Source: Seminavis robusta
Taxonomy: Eukaryota; Bacillariophyta; Bacillariophyceae; Naviculales; Naviculaceae
DNA: 64,000 nt
Assembly (NCBI GenBank): GCA_903772945.1
Contig: CAICTM010000137.1
Location: 45,496 to 109,495, forward strand
Reading direction: 5' to 3'
Made by a program: the position numbers and the translations under genes. Under the pieces are notes generated by a model. That model had not been told where the DNA came from and did no database searches. It worked only from the letters and a program-made list of their open reading frames with translations. Positions 10,232 through 20,224 of this stretch are shown piece after piece; within the stretch, counting starts at the first letter, position 1; every line of letters starts with the position of its first letter.

Positions 10232-11470
10232 ATGAAGATCTTTCTCTCCTTGCTTTCCTTCCTTGCCTTGTTCGCTCTTGTTGATGCGGAGCAGACCCTC
10301 TTTGCCCAGGACTTCAAGTCCAATTTGGATGTGGCAAGAGACAGCACGAAACTGGGCAATCCCGCCCAAAAGCGCGCACGAAAGTCGGGCTACACCTACG
10401 TCGACAAGTTCCGCACCGAAGCCACCAGCACCGTGACCTCCATGGGAACAAAGGTTGACACCAATATTGTCATGCAGATTGAAAACGAGATGGCGGTGAA
10501 GGACGTCGACGGCGGCGGACAGCAACTCGCTGTCAATACCACTCGCATGATGACTCATATGACCACGTTTGGTTTGAATCTATCCTGCGACTCTGACAAA
10601 TCCACAAACGCTGCAACTTGCAAGGATGTTTTGGACATGGTCGGAACAACGTTGACTTTGATCACTGACGATGACGGCAACATTGTGGAGGCCAGCGGCC
10701 CCGGCGCCCAGACAGCTGAGCAGGTAGGCTCGTTGTTGCATGGAAGCTCCGGCGAAGACAAGGACTCCACGCATCTCAAGGACCAAATGCTCGCAATCTC
10801 CCGTGTGTTGAAGTTTGTTCCTGGAAAGGCAGTCAAGCCCGGCGACACCTGGATGACGAACGTTGATATGGGCGAATTGGGTTCGTTGCACGGGGTCAGC
10901 AAGTTGACGGGTTACAGGGACTTCAACGGCATTGACTGCGCTGTTGTTTTGATGGATGGAAAGCTACACATGGATGTCGGGAAGCTCAGCAAGACGATGG
11001 GACTTCCCTCAGATAGCTTCGCAGACGACTTCGTCGATGCTGACATGACGCAGGCACTGTTCTGGGACTACGACGAGGACTTGGCACTCTGGTCGGAAGC
11101 CAACAGCTCGTATGTGCTTCGGATGAAGGAACCTTTGAGCGGGTCCTTGTTGGACATTCCTGCCAGGTCTACCGAGTATATCATGACGAGCATCAAGGAA
11201 AAGGGGGGCACTACACCTGAAGAGGAGTCTTCCAAACCTGAGGATGCTCCCGACCAGGCGCAAGCCACGGAAAGATCCGGACAAAGCAGCGACGCAACAA
11301 AGACGAGGACAAGCAAGGGCGCCACGGCATTCGGTATTGCATTGGTTATCGTTGTGGCTTCTGTAGCCGTAGTCGTCGCGACGATTACTGTTGGCCGGCG
11401 CCGTGCTCAGAAGAGCAACCGCCCGACTGAGGGCGAAGGTTTGGTGGTGGGTCCGGGTGTGTTGGCCTGA
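10232..11470 (+). CDS. Secreted or surface type I membrane protein, 412 residues
   Basis: The ATG sits in a strong GCCACCATGAAG context. Residues 1-19 form a signal peptide ending VDAEQ. A lumenal or extracellular domain of about 310 residues follows, with Gly/Asp/Thr-rich beta-type sequence and few cysteines. Within it lies a segment around residues 205-250 (PGDTWMTNVDMGELG, then GYRDFNGIDCAVVLMDGKL). This resembles bacterial and eukaryotic lipoprotein-like beta domains of the DUF6263 kind, but that match is tentative. A Glu/Ser/Pro-rich stalk leads to a transmembrane helix at about 368-388 (IALVIVVASVAVVVATI), followed by GRRR and a short cytoplasmic tail. The topology is well supported; the function is unknown. 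Confidence 0.75.
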   Translation: MKIFLSLLSFLALFALVDAEQTLFAQDFKSNLDVARDSTKLGNPAQKRARKSGYTYVDKFRTEATSTVTSMGTKVDTNIVMQIENEMAVKDVDGGGQQLAVNTTRMMTHMTTFGLNLSCDSDKSTNAATCKDVLDMVGTTLTLITDDDGNIVEASGPGAQTAEQVGSLLHGSSGEDKDSTHLKDQMLAISRVLKFVPGKAVKPGDTWMTNVDMGELGSLHGVSKLTGYRDFNGIDCAVVLMDGKLHMDVGKLSKTMGLPSDSFADDFVDADMTQALFWDYDEDLALWSEANSSYVLRMKEPLSGSLLDIPARSTEYIMTSIKEKGGTTPEEESSKPEDAPDQAQATERSGQSSDATKTRTSKGATAFGIALVIVVASVAVVVATITVGRRRAQKSNRPTEGEGLVVGPGVLA

Positions 11471-12126
11471 TCTTGTGTTTGTTGGAGCAGAATCTCCCAT
11501 AACTTTATAAGGAAACTTCATTCTACGGCGATCAAGGCTACCGTACTGTAGATGCAATCATCTTAACGATTAGATGTATTCTGATCTGCGCAACACGTCG
11601 AGCAGGTTTTTCAAAGGGAGGAGCTCGTATGTTGCGTCGCACAGCCTTGTTCTGGTACAGTTTGCGTTCACTGGAAGCTCTACCGGCAGGCTGCATGCAT
11701 GCCACAGGGCAAATGTGCCGCCAATGCGACTTTCGGCAAACTGTCTTGACATCTATTTGGCTAGCCAGCCAGCTCTTCACCACAGAAGTCCTGGCGTGAT
11801 GCAAGAGGGTGTGGGGGGACGAGAGAAAGAGCTCCCGAATTCTCCCTCAAATCATATTATTTGCTTTGCTGGCTTTTGCCATCCTTGCACGGCCTTCCGT
11901 CCGACATTTTTTAACAGCCTCCAGCCTCAAGCGGAAGTCCTGGATCCGCGTCCAATCATACGTAATCCAGACATTTGCTGCCTTGGAAGAGTTGTGCTGC
12001 CCCCAGACCTAGCAAGCCTTTCGAAATTGGATTAGGTGCATTCTATGTACATTATTTTCTATTGGTTTGTATGGTGTTCTTTGTACATGTACAGTGTATG
12101 AACACTCAAATTGGAGTGAGGCAAGT
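11471..12126. other. Convergent intergenic region
   Basis: This lies between a plus-strand gene ending at 11470 and a minus-strand kinase ending at 12127, so it must contain both 3' ends. A plus-strand ORF of 153 codons at 11574-12035 has no signal peptide, domain or composition that would support it. Confidence 0.5.
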
Positions 12127-13197
12127 TCAAAATTCTCGTGTTGCTTGCTCTTCAATCCCATCGAACCAGGGACTGCTCAAGGCTTCTTTCAGTGTGCACC
12201 TGTCGTCAGGATCAACCTGGAGTAGCTGGGCAATCAAGAATTTGGCATGATAGGACACCTTGTTCCATTGTCGACGAGGGAACTTAAACCTGCCCAAGGA
12301 TACTTGATCAATTGTGTCACGAGCATCTTTGCCAACAAAGGGAAGGCACCCAGACAGGAGGTAGTACAGGACTACACCACAACTCCAAATATCACAACGT
12401 TCACCATATCCCTTGTCTTCCTCATCTGGAGCAAAGACTTCCCAGACTTCAGGAGCAGCATATTCAAAAGTCCCCTGCATGGCATGCATTGGGACCTTCC
12501 TTCCATTTGGGTATCGAAAAGGTTTGGCCAATCCGAAGTCCGCAACTTTGATGGTTGTGTCATCCTCTTGCGATTGGAGCAGAATGTTCTCGGGCTTGAT
12601 GTCGCAGTGGGCAATGCCCCTGGAGTGGCAGAACTGGATAGTCTCCAGCAGAGTCTTGAAAAGGACTTTGGCTTTCTTCTCACTGTAAGCACCATTCTGG
12701 GATACCTTTTCAAAAAGATCCCCCCCCTCCATTTCTTCCATGACAATGAAAGATGCGTCATTGTCATGAAACAAGTCCACCACTTGGACAATATTTGGGC
12801 AATCATCAAGCAGGTCCATGATTTTTATCTCTTTCTCATTGTATAGTTCATCTGGCACAGCTTTGACAACAAAGGATGATCCCATGGTGCTTGAACTGTC
12901 TTTTTCTCCCTGCCTCTGAAAGCACTTGTGTACACTTCCAAAGGAACCTTCACCGATGGCCTGGCCCATTTCATACCAAGTGTGAAAACTGAAGCTGTCT
13001 TCTCCTTCCCAGTATTGGCAGTCCACCACGTTGGACTCAATCAGGATGGATGCAGATACCGACAAGTCATCATGTTCCAAATTGTTCTCGGTGTTTTCCT
13101 CCGAGAGCTCTTCCAATTTGTGGCTGGACGAAGACTTGATTAGCTCCACGGTATTGGTCAAAGGCTGGGCCATTGTGCTCCTCTCGTTGATTTTCAT
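12127..13197 (-). CDS. CAMK-like serine/threonine protein kinase (copy 1)
   Basis: A 356-residue intronless kinase. The first 70 residues are Ser/Glu/Asn-rich and probably disordered. The kinase domain runs from about residue 74 to 347: glycine loop GEGSFGSVHKC (82-92), ATP-anchoring Lys112, catalytic loop HCDIKPEN (197-204, Cys replacing the usual Arg of HRD), DFG at 220-222, APE at 248-250 and a CDIWSCGVVLYYLLSG helix. The subdomain pattern and DIKPEN place it near the calcium/calmodulin-dependent kinase group. There is no calmodulin-binding or EF-hand segment after the domain, which ends within about ten residues. The loss of the HRD arginine suggests activation may not depend on activation-loop phosphorylation in the usual way. 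A paralogue lies upstream on the same strand at 14606-15916. Confidence 0.9.
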   Translation of the reverse strand: MKINERSTMAQPLTNTVELIKSSSSHKLEELSEENTENNLEHDDLSVSASILIESNVVDCQYWEGEDSFSFHTWYEMGQAIGEGSFGSVHKCFQRQGEKDSSSTMGSSFVVKAVPDELYNEKEIKIMDLLDDCPNIVQVVDLFHDNDASFIVMEEMEGGDLFEKVSQNGAYSEKKAKVLFKTLLETIQFCHSRGIAHCDIKPENILLQSQEDDTTIKVADFGLAKPFRYPNGRKVPMHAMQGTFEYAAPEVWEVFAPDEEDKGYGERCDIWSCGVVLYYLLSGCLPFVGKDARDTIDQVSLGRFKFPRRQWNKVSYHAKFLIAQLLQVDPDDRCTLKEALSSPWFDGIEEQATREF

Positions 13198-14605
13198 CTG
13201 GTCAACCTAGCTAGAAGAGGTTCAGTTTAGTTGTTTGCTGTCTCTGTCTTTTAAAAAAAATTGTGAGATAAAGGTGAAAACGCCTCAAGGGCAATACCAG
13301 ATTTTCTGATGCGTGATGGACGCTTCCTTCTGCGTTGTTGTGATCACAGGCGGAAGGTGTTAACATATCAACGGACCATGCTAGCACCGTACTGAATTCT
13401 GCGTCCAACACCATACGGAGGACAGGGTCGCTCCCGTTACATTTTCTACAGTAGAGAAATTTGCTGCGAGGCTGGCGATTTCAGATGCTTTCGACTGCGT
13501 TTCTTCCGAGTCGAGTCGAAGGTTTTTTAGTGCGGGAGCACTGAAATGGACTGAATGGGCCCACTTTGATCAATGTTTGCAGTGTTTACTGGGTTCCAAT
13601 TTGAAGGAGCTGGCCCTGCATTTAGCCATCCAGCCAGATACAACTCCCATTCACCACCAGATCTTGATTGAGCGACATGCTTTTCCTAGATTATTGAGTG
13701 ACAAGCAACTTCAAGGTGTTCCTGATAACCAGCCAACTATGGTTTCAATACCGGTTGTGACTTGAAGGAAGGCGACGCTGATTCAATGCACCAAAAAGTT
13801 CTAGTACATTTCTGTACGAAGCAATAGTGCGTGGGCCGTGTTGACTGACTAGTAACAGACAGACTGACTGCCTTGACTTCACGTGCAAAACCAGATTTCC
13901 CTTGCAAGATAATCCTTCCATCAACTTCTGAAGACACAATGTTGTGTCCAACTCAATCAGTGGCCACTGTTACCAATCTGACCTATTGTTAGTTGGTGGG
14001 AAGCTACGACTAGCGAGCTAGCTGCCACCACTTGGCATCTTCCTCTTTTAATCGCCTGCCCTCTGTTCCCGTTCTCACAATTTCTTGTTCTGAACTGTTC
14101 TGGTGGTCTCGTGTGTAAAAGTGAAATTCTGCCAGTATCAATCACGATGACGCAAAAGTGCGTCTGTACCGGTACGAGCACAAGTAACTCGTGTTTGCAG
14201 CCATCCCGCCCAGTACTGCCGGAAGCTGCTATAAGCCAGCGCAAATGTGCTAATATTATTATTATTATTACCGGTACTAGGCTCCCCTTTTGGACCTCAC
14301 CCGCTGGTTAGTGCGCTGGCTGGGTTGTGGAGCTAAAAGCCAAAATAATAAGCGACCACCCACCCCAAAAAGGAAGCCAGCTCTGGCTAGCTAGCTAGTA
14401 GCGGGTTTGGAAATGGCTTCTTTCTACGCACGCTTGCTTGCTAGAGATTACCTTTTGTAGATATACACTTGTTCCATCCTCTATATGTTTATTCTATTCT
14501 TTCGTCTATTCTTGTTATTATTAGCCATTATTATAGCTTTGGAAGTTTCTTGTAGTTGGGAAGCTGTTAGTTCGTTTTTAGCTGCTGTTGCGGTCTTCAT
14601 CGTCG
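13198..14605. other. Spacer between the two tandem kinases
   Basis: No gene seen. It contains an ATT microsatellite at about 14255-14270, CTAGCTAG words at about 14388-14398 and GTAC-rich words around 14165. The upstream control region of kinase copy 1 lies just above 13197. Confidence 0.5.
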
Positions 14606-15916
14606 TTAGTTGGTATCAAACCACGGACTGGCCAATGCTTCTTCCAAGGTGCATCGTTTATCAGGTTTAACCTGCATCATCTTGGCAATGAGAAGCTTGG
14701 CATCCCGGGAAACGTGTTTCCAGTATCGTTTGTGGAACTTGAACTTGCCCTTGCCAACGACCTTGATCATTTCATCGGATGTATCGGCTTCAAAGGGCGC
14801 GTATCCTCCCAGCAAGACATACAAGACAACCCCGCAGCTCCAAATGTCGCATCGTTCGTCGTACCCAATCTCTGTGTCGTCTTCTGGACGATTAAAGACT
14901 TCGGGGGCGGCGTATTCGGCACTGCCGTGCATGTCAAAGATACGTTCGATGGTGCCATCTTCGTCGTCGTGTCGGAATCGTTTGGCCAATCCAAAGTCGA
15001 CCAGTTTCATGGTGGTGTCATCGTCTTGCGATTGGAGGAGAATGTTCTCGGGCTTGATGTCGCAGTGGGCAATGCCCCGTTGATGACAGTACAGGACGGT
15101 CTCCAACAGAGTTTTGAACAGGACTTTGGCTTCTTCTTCGGAATAGCATTCCTTTTCGGCAATACGCTCCAACAGTTCTCCACCTTGAATTTCTTCCATG
15201 ACGATAAAGGACTCGTCCGATTCGTGAAAGACATCTTTGAGTTGAACAATGGTGGGACATTCCTTGAGTTCGTCCAGGATTTCAATCTCTTCGTGGTTGT
15301 ACTTGTCCATTGGAACGGACTTGACAGCATAGGCATCTTCACTACCATTGGCGGGGTAGCATTTGTGAACACTGCCAAAGGCTCCTTCGCCTAGGGCTTC
15401 TCCCAAATCATAAGATGCATGGAAGGATTCTTCATCAACACCGTTATAGCGACCAACCAATGGCTTTTCTTGTCGTTGCAGTTGTCTTGGAAGGAATTGG
15501 AGGTCGGTCAGGTCCATGGACTCGTCCAAGTGGCTATGGTGTTGGGGAAGAGACAGGCTGCTGTTGCGGTGTCGCTTGCTACTGCTGCCTCCAATGGTCT
15601 GATCTAGTTCGTCATCGTCATCTGTGGTAGTACCATAATAATAATCATCATCCCACATACAGAGAGAGTCTTCTTCGTCAAAGTCAAACTCTCCATCGAG
15701 AGAACCCAACATGCTAGTGGCGGCAGTCATGGTAGACCCCAGCGAAGCGTTAGCTTTCTTCATTACCCGTTGCCAGCAGCCAAACGATTTGCGGCTGTTG
15801 CGTTGAGTCATTGGAGATTCAGATTCTTTCATTATAAGGGATATGTCCACTTCTTGTAGTTGTTGTTGTTGTTGTCTTTGCTGTTGTTGTCTTTGCGAAC
15901 TGCTGATAACATTCAT
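14606..15916 (-). CDS. CAMK-like serine/threonine protein kinase (copy 2)
   Basis: A 436-residue intronless kinase, paralogous to the gene at 12127-13197. The 165-residue N-terminal extension opens with a Gln-rich run (about residues 8-20) and holds acidic Asp/Glu stretches (about 78-105). The catalytic domain occupies about 168-435: glycine loop GEALGEGAFGSVHKC, Lys199, HCDIKPEN (284-291), DFG 307-309 and APE 337-339. The segment HCDIKPENILLQSQ is identical to that in copy 1, including the unusual HCD, which supports tandem duplication followed by divergence of the N-termini. The ATG at 15916 is the first in frame. No EF-hands or calmodulin-binding tail are seen; substrates are unknown. Confidence 0.9.
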   Translation of the reverse strand: MNVISSSQRQQQQRQQQQQLQEVDISLIMKESESPMTQRNSRKSFGCWQRVMKKANASLGSTMTAATSMLGSLDGEFDFDEEDSLCMWDDDYYYGTTTDDDDELDQTIGGSSSKRHRNSSLSLPQHHSHLDESMDLTDLQFLPRQLQRQEKPLVGRYNGVDEESFHASYDLGEALGEGAFGSVHKCYPANGSEDAYAVKSVPMDKYNHEEIEILDELKECPTIVQLKDVFHESDESFIVMEEIQGGELLERIAEKECYSEEEAKVLFKTLLETVLYCHQRGIAHCDIKPENILLQSQDDDTTMKLVDFGLAKRFRHDDEDGTIERIFDMHGSAEYAAPEVFNRPEDDTEIGYDERCDIWSCGVVLYVLLGGYAPFEADTSDEMIKVVGKGKFKFHKRYWKHVSRDAKLLIAKMMQVKPDKRCTLEEALASPWFDTN

Positions 15917-18344
15917 CCTTTACTGTACCGGGCTGCTTTTGGCTTTTTGCTTGCTTGGTTGTGATGATGTTCTTGGGAGTTATCTTACTTATTTTGTGAG
16001 GTGATACATACATACATACATACTGCAGGACCCAAGAAGGAGAATTAAGCTCGCCCAAACAGGCATACAGTAGGCATGTATCTTGTGAAAGGTGGATTAG
16101 AAAAAACTCCCTTCCAGCTACGGTAGCTACTCGTAGCGAGGGTGACCAGGTGGCTTTGCCGGAATGGGATGGGTTCAAGTCTAGGAACGATTGACACTGG
16201 ATCCAAGGCTTTCTTGTTTTCGTCGAACATTAGGCTTCAATAATGACTTAAGAAATCACGTCAACTCTCTTGTGGTTCAGTCTTACCCTTAACTCGCTCA
16301 TGTCGTTCTGGGTATATTATTCTAAGTAAATTATATGCCAGAGTCATCAATTACGACCAAGTGTCATTAGACAAGACAGTTGCGCAAAGGACTTTTGTGC
16401 CTCTTTTGGTGAGTGGCAGCTGTGTGTCATTTATTGTTGTCGGCAGTTCGTCGAAGCAGCAAGACTTGGTGTGTTCTCACACAAGACCCACGGTGTGGCC
16501 TCCCAATTCTTTGGGTTCCCCGTTCACTCCATCACTGCAAGGTATCTACCGGTATCGATCTATCGTACTGCAGTACAATTACCCACACACAGTCTTGTTG
16601 GCTACTGTACGAACGTTTAGCAGTCAGTAGCCACTTCGTTCCGTGATGTGCTGGAGGTTTCACTGTTGCGTTTGGTATCTGGTGCGGTACGGTACGGTAC
16701 GGTACGCCAGTAGAAGACTGGAGCACTCGAAGCCACCAGACTAATATTTCCAATTACTGGATCACAGATCAGTTGGTTGGAGGTACCTGGTACCAGTTAG
16801 GAGGGCCAAGAGTCGTTGGATGAACCAACGAAGCTAGTTTGCTTAGTTAGTACGATAAATAGAAAGATATTCAGTAAGTACCCGAGCAGCATGACGGAAC
16901 GATTGATCTACGGACTGGCTTCAGTCCACCCAACTGAATCACCGTACCACACACGGTTGCCCAGCAGGCCAAGCTTGCTACTAGCTAGGCAGGAAAACTC
17001 GAGTCGAGTCAAGCCAAGCTATCATAGCTAGCAAGAGGAAAACTCGGCTCAGTCTATCCGTCTATCCTGCCTGGTTGGAAGCCAGCTTCCAATCGGCTCG
17101 ACTGAGTTGACTCACTCAACCCCCCACGTACCGTAGAGCGAAGCCCGAGCGACAGAGGTGCAGTCATTCTGGTTCAGGCTGCTCTTGCCACAGCACCAGG
17201 CACTAGCTACTGGATGATTGTTTGCTTGACTTGTATTCATTCCTCTACCGTATCCTCGCTCTGGCTCGGCTACCGTAGCTACTGGTAGCTACTGGAAAGT
17301 TCTGGCCTCCGTGGTTGGACTGTTGTTGTCGCTTGCGTATTTCCAACGAACTTTTAAAAAAAATCACTCGACTCGAGACTCGAGTCAAAGTCAGCTACGG
17401 CCACACGGCACGGTAGAGGTGCTGTGGTGCCGATTGCTACCCCCGCCTCACTGGCAACATCGCAACATAGTCGCTACAGCAGCCCCCCTCAAGGTGGCAA
17501 CCACAACAGCCAGCTATCAACAGTGTTGAGCAGCCAGCCAGCAGGCAGCCAACTAACTAATATATCCTTCGTTGTAACGTTTCATCAACTCAGGAGCGAG
17601 GGACGCTGTTTCTAGCTTAGTAGTCAGAGGATCCGAGGCATGCTTGGCTTGCCTGCACTGCCTGCATGTTAGGAGCGTGCTGGACGCAAGGTTTGGCTGG
17701 TTGAAGGTCACCGATCGACTGTAGTTACTGGATGGAAACTGGCTGGTTGCATGCCTGCACTGGAAGCAAAGAAGCAAGCCCTAGTATACTACTGGCAGCA
17801 CACGCAACATCTCAAAGGCTTCACTTTCATCGCTCCTCGTTCTACCGTGATAGCAGGAGCTCCACCAAAGAGTACATAGGTACCAACAGTGACTCCAAGC
17901 CCAAGTTCGACCAGCCAGACGGGGTGAGGTCCTTCAACTTTTGCCTTCCTCGGGAGCTTGCTGTTGCGTACTGAGGAGTGTGTTTTCGGCCTGACGCAAC
18001 AAGAATGCCGGAAGTGGTGCAAGGAAATGGAGGGGCTGCCGTCCTTTGCACGTTAACGATATAACAGCGCAGCCAGAACAAGAACCAAACCGAAGCATAC
18101 GCACGATGAGCGAGATACGGGCTGAATGCTTGCTATCAGCTAGCAATCTTTTAAAGGAGCCTCCTAAATACTGGTACCTCTTGTATTGTAGATGACGGTT
18201 GCATCCTGCCCCTTTCAAGCACAAATACGCAGATAAATAAAAAGCGGCTATGGCTTCTGCTATGAAATGCAACGCCACATTCCCTCTGGACCAGCTTTTC
18301 ACGCGGCCTTTTGCGTCTCCTTCCACGCAGCTGCTTCGCTCTCT
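15917..18344. other. Intergenic spacer rich in simple repeats
   Basis: No gene that I can support. It contains CATA repeats at about 16005-16022, a GGTAC microsatellite at 16685-16706, repeated ACTCGAGTC-type palindromes around 17000-17110 and 17370-17390, and many CTAG words. Confidence 0.5.
16685..16706. repeat. CGGTA microsatellite
   Basis: A 5-bp unit is repeated about four times. It is one of several GTAC-containing runs in the spacers of this window. Confidence 0.85.
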
Positions 18345-19631
18345 TTACATTTGGGGGGCGGACCTTTGAGCAGGTTTGATCCCAAAGCTGCCTGTGACAG
18401 TAATGCTGTCTTGGCTGGGAATGCGATGTGGAGTGGGGACCTGATGTCCAGCACCGTCCCCGTCACGCCAAAACCAATATGCATCACCATGATGGGAATG
18501 AGCATGCATCTTTTTAGCGCCATGGAAATGCCATGTCTGGATAACGGTGCATCCATTCACATCCATGGATTCTGGAATCCCTTCTAGTAGCGCCCACATT
18601 GCTGCGTTTTCACCACCACTTTCGTTCATTTTGAAAAAGGCATTCTCATGAGTGGACTCATTCATCATTTTTACCGTGGGACGCTGGAAGTTTTCCGCTT
18701 TTAGCTGACCCGCAAAGAGCTGTTTGTGGAACACAAAGCCATCCCAAGAATGCATTCTCTTGCCTTCCCAGCATCTGGCGGGCATCTTCTTCTCATATTC
18801 TTGCGGGTTATTCCCATGGATAAAGAAGAAATGTTCTTTGGTTGGTGAAGGCACAGTATCTGGATGGAATCCCCAGGTTGATAGTGCCAGTACAGTGGTA
18901 TTCTTGATATGCTTGGCCCACCGCACAGAGTCATCAAAAGCTTGATCAGCATTTTCCACAATGACAACATCCCCCTTGACGTTGCTTCCAGTTGCAATGT
19001 GGAACATCTGGTAATAGGTTGGTTGTTCCGGGATATCCATGCAATCTAGGACCGGCCTTTTTGTGCTTTGATATGCGTCATCGACAAGGTTGCTCCCCAT
19101 TTTTTTCTTGAATTTGCGTTGCAGTTGCCTCATCCTGTCTTTAAAATGGGTACAGTTGGATTCCCAGTTGGCACCATCCAGGATGACAAGAACTTGATCA
19201 AAATGAGGATTGTTGAGGTTATTGAGCATAGCTGCTTCTATTTCCTGGCGATGGAGATTGGGTTTCTTCTTATGCAGTGGCTCTGCCCAGAAGCTTGTGA
19301 CAAGAGAAAGGGATACAGCAGGTGGGACATGCTGCTCCGTCAAAGCTGAGTCCTTTGTCGTGTTGTTGTCGGCTTCAGCGGGAGCACGGGGCGTGGTCCT
19401 ACTAGCTGTCCTATTCATGGTCATGGTGTTGCCATTGATTTCGTGAAGGCCTCTAGCGTCCAACCCATCCACCGGTTGACCAATATTCTTCTGCTGCTGA
19501 ACACTCCTCGCAAATTTGGATGGAAAGGCGCACAACAGTGTGACCAGCATACCAAACAACAGGAAGTTCCGATACCGACCCCCCCTTGGGGAGCGAGACA
19601 GAGGATGACTGGATGGGCCAGGAGAGCTCAT
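18345..19631 (-). CDS. Type II membrane glycosyltransferase-like protein, single module
   Basis: A 428-residue protein. A basic cytoplasmic N-terminus (about 20 residues) is followed by a signal-anchor helix (about 22-38), a Ser/Thr/Asn-rich stem and one catalytic-type module from about residue 105. The module has, in order, SLVTSFW, an Asn-rich MLNNLNNPHFDQVLVILDG strand, ENADQAFDDS, ALSTWG, HSWDGFVF, GGENAAMWAL and NGCTVIQTWHFHGAKKM. This order (acidic NADxxFD motif, SWDxxVF, GxENxxxW, HxH) resembles uncharacterised GT-A-type glycosyltransferases with an NADIxFD metal-binding motif. That is an inference from motif order, not a proven family match. The location would be Golgi or ER lumen. 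It is the shortest of three paralogues; the next gene upstream on the same strand carries two such modules. Confidence 0.72.
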   Translation of the reverse strand: MSSPGPSSHPLSRSPRGGRYRNFLLFGMLVTLLCAFPSKFARSVQQQKNIGQPVDGLDARGLHEINGNTMTMNRTASRTTPRAPAEADNNTTKDSALTEQHVPPAVSLSLVTSFWAEPLHKKKPNLHRQEIEAAMLNNLNNPHFDQVLVILDGANWESNCTHFKDRMRQLQRKFKKKMGSNLVDDAYQSTKRPVLDCMDIPEQPTYYQMFHIATGSNVKGDVVIVENADQAFDDSVRWAKHIKNTTVLALSTWGFHPDTVPSPTKEHFFFIHGNNPQEYEKKMPARCWEGKRMHSWDGFVFHKQLFAGQLKAENFQRPTVKMMNESTHENAFFKMNESGGENAAMWALLEGIPESMDVNGCTVIQTWHFHGAKKMHAHSHHGDAYWFWRDGDGAGHQVPTPHRIPSQDSITVTGSFGIKPAQRSAPQM

Positions 19632-20224
19632 GGCACGTTGCTACCAAAAGTACCAGTGTGGGGTTGGAGGTGGGCGGTGGATTGAGACGTCAGGGCTGGA
19701 GAGGCGGTCAGCTAGCTAGCGTGGGTACACTTGCAGACTGGATTGGATGTGTGGTGTGCATACCTGTAATGTGATGAGATGGCAAGCGGAACTTCCTCTT
19801 TGTTTTTGGTCCGCGTTGGTCTATGCGCGTCAGAGTTTTCAATCACTTGGATATATATGGTCGTTTCTCCCAGGCTTTAAGGGCGCACATAGACCACGTG
19901 TTGTCCCTTGTTTCGCACATACCGGTATGCAGCAATCGAATTCTAGTGGAACGGAAGCTGCTAGCTAGCTGGATACACTCCAAACTAAGTAATAAATACC
20001 CAATTTTGCTGTGAAGTTAGTAGTTTTAAAAGTCGGACATAAGAGAACCCTGCATAGGAGTCAAACTACTTGACGGCGGCGCATAGTACATGTACAGGTA
20101 CTGGCAACTGGCAGTGGTTCGGAGTACATGACATTGTAGCTTGTTGCTGAAGGTCTGTGCCAGCGGTTGAGTCAAAAGATTTCAAACAAAGTTCTAAAAT
20201 GAACTTACTTCCTACGATAACATT
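19632..20224. other. Spacer between tandem glycosyltransferase-like genes
   Basis: It holds the promoter side of the single-module gene and the 3' flank of the two-module gene. The segment around 20186-20215 (CAAAGTTCTAAAATGAACTT and neighbours) reappears near 33762-33790 beside the third paralogue. No gene seen. Confidence 0.6.

Noticed and set aside
11574-12035. 153-codon ORF with an ATG
   Set aside because: No domain, signal or codon pattern supports it; it lies in a convergent 3' spacer.
14588-15394. 268-codon plus-strand frame across kinase copy 2
   Set aside because: Antisense shadow of the kinase; the kinase motifs on the minus strand are decisive.
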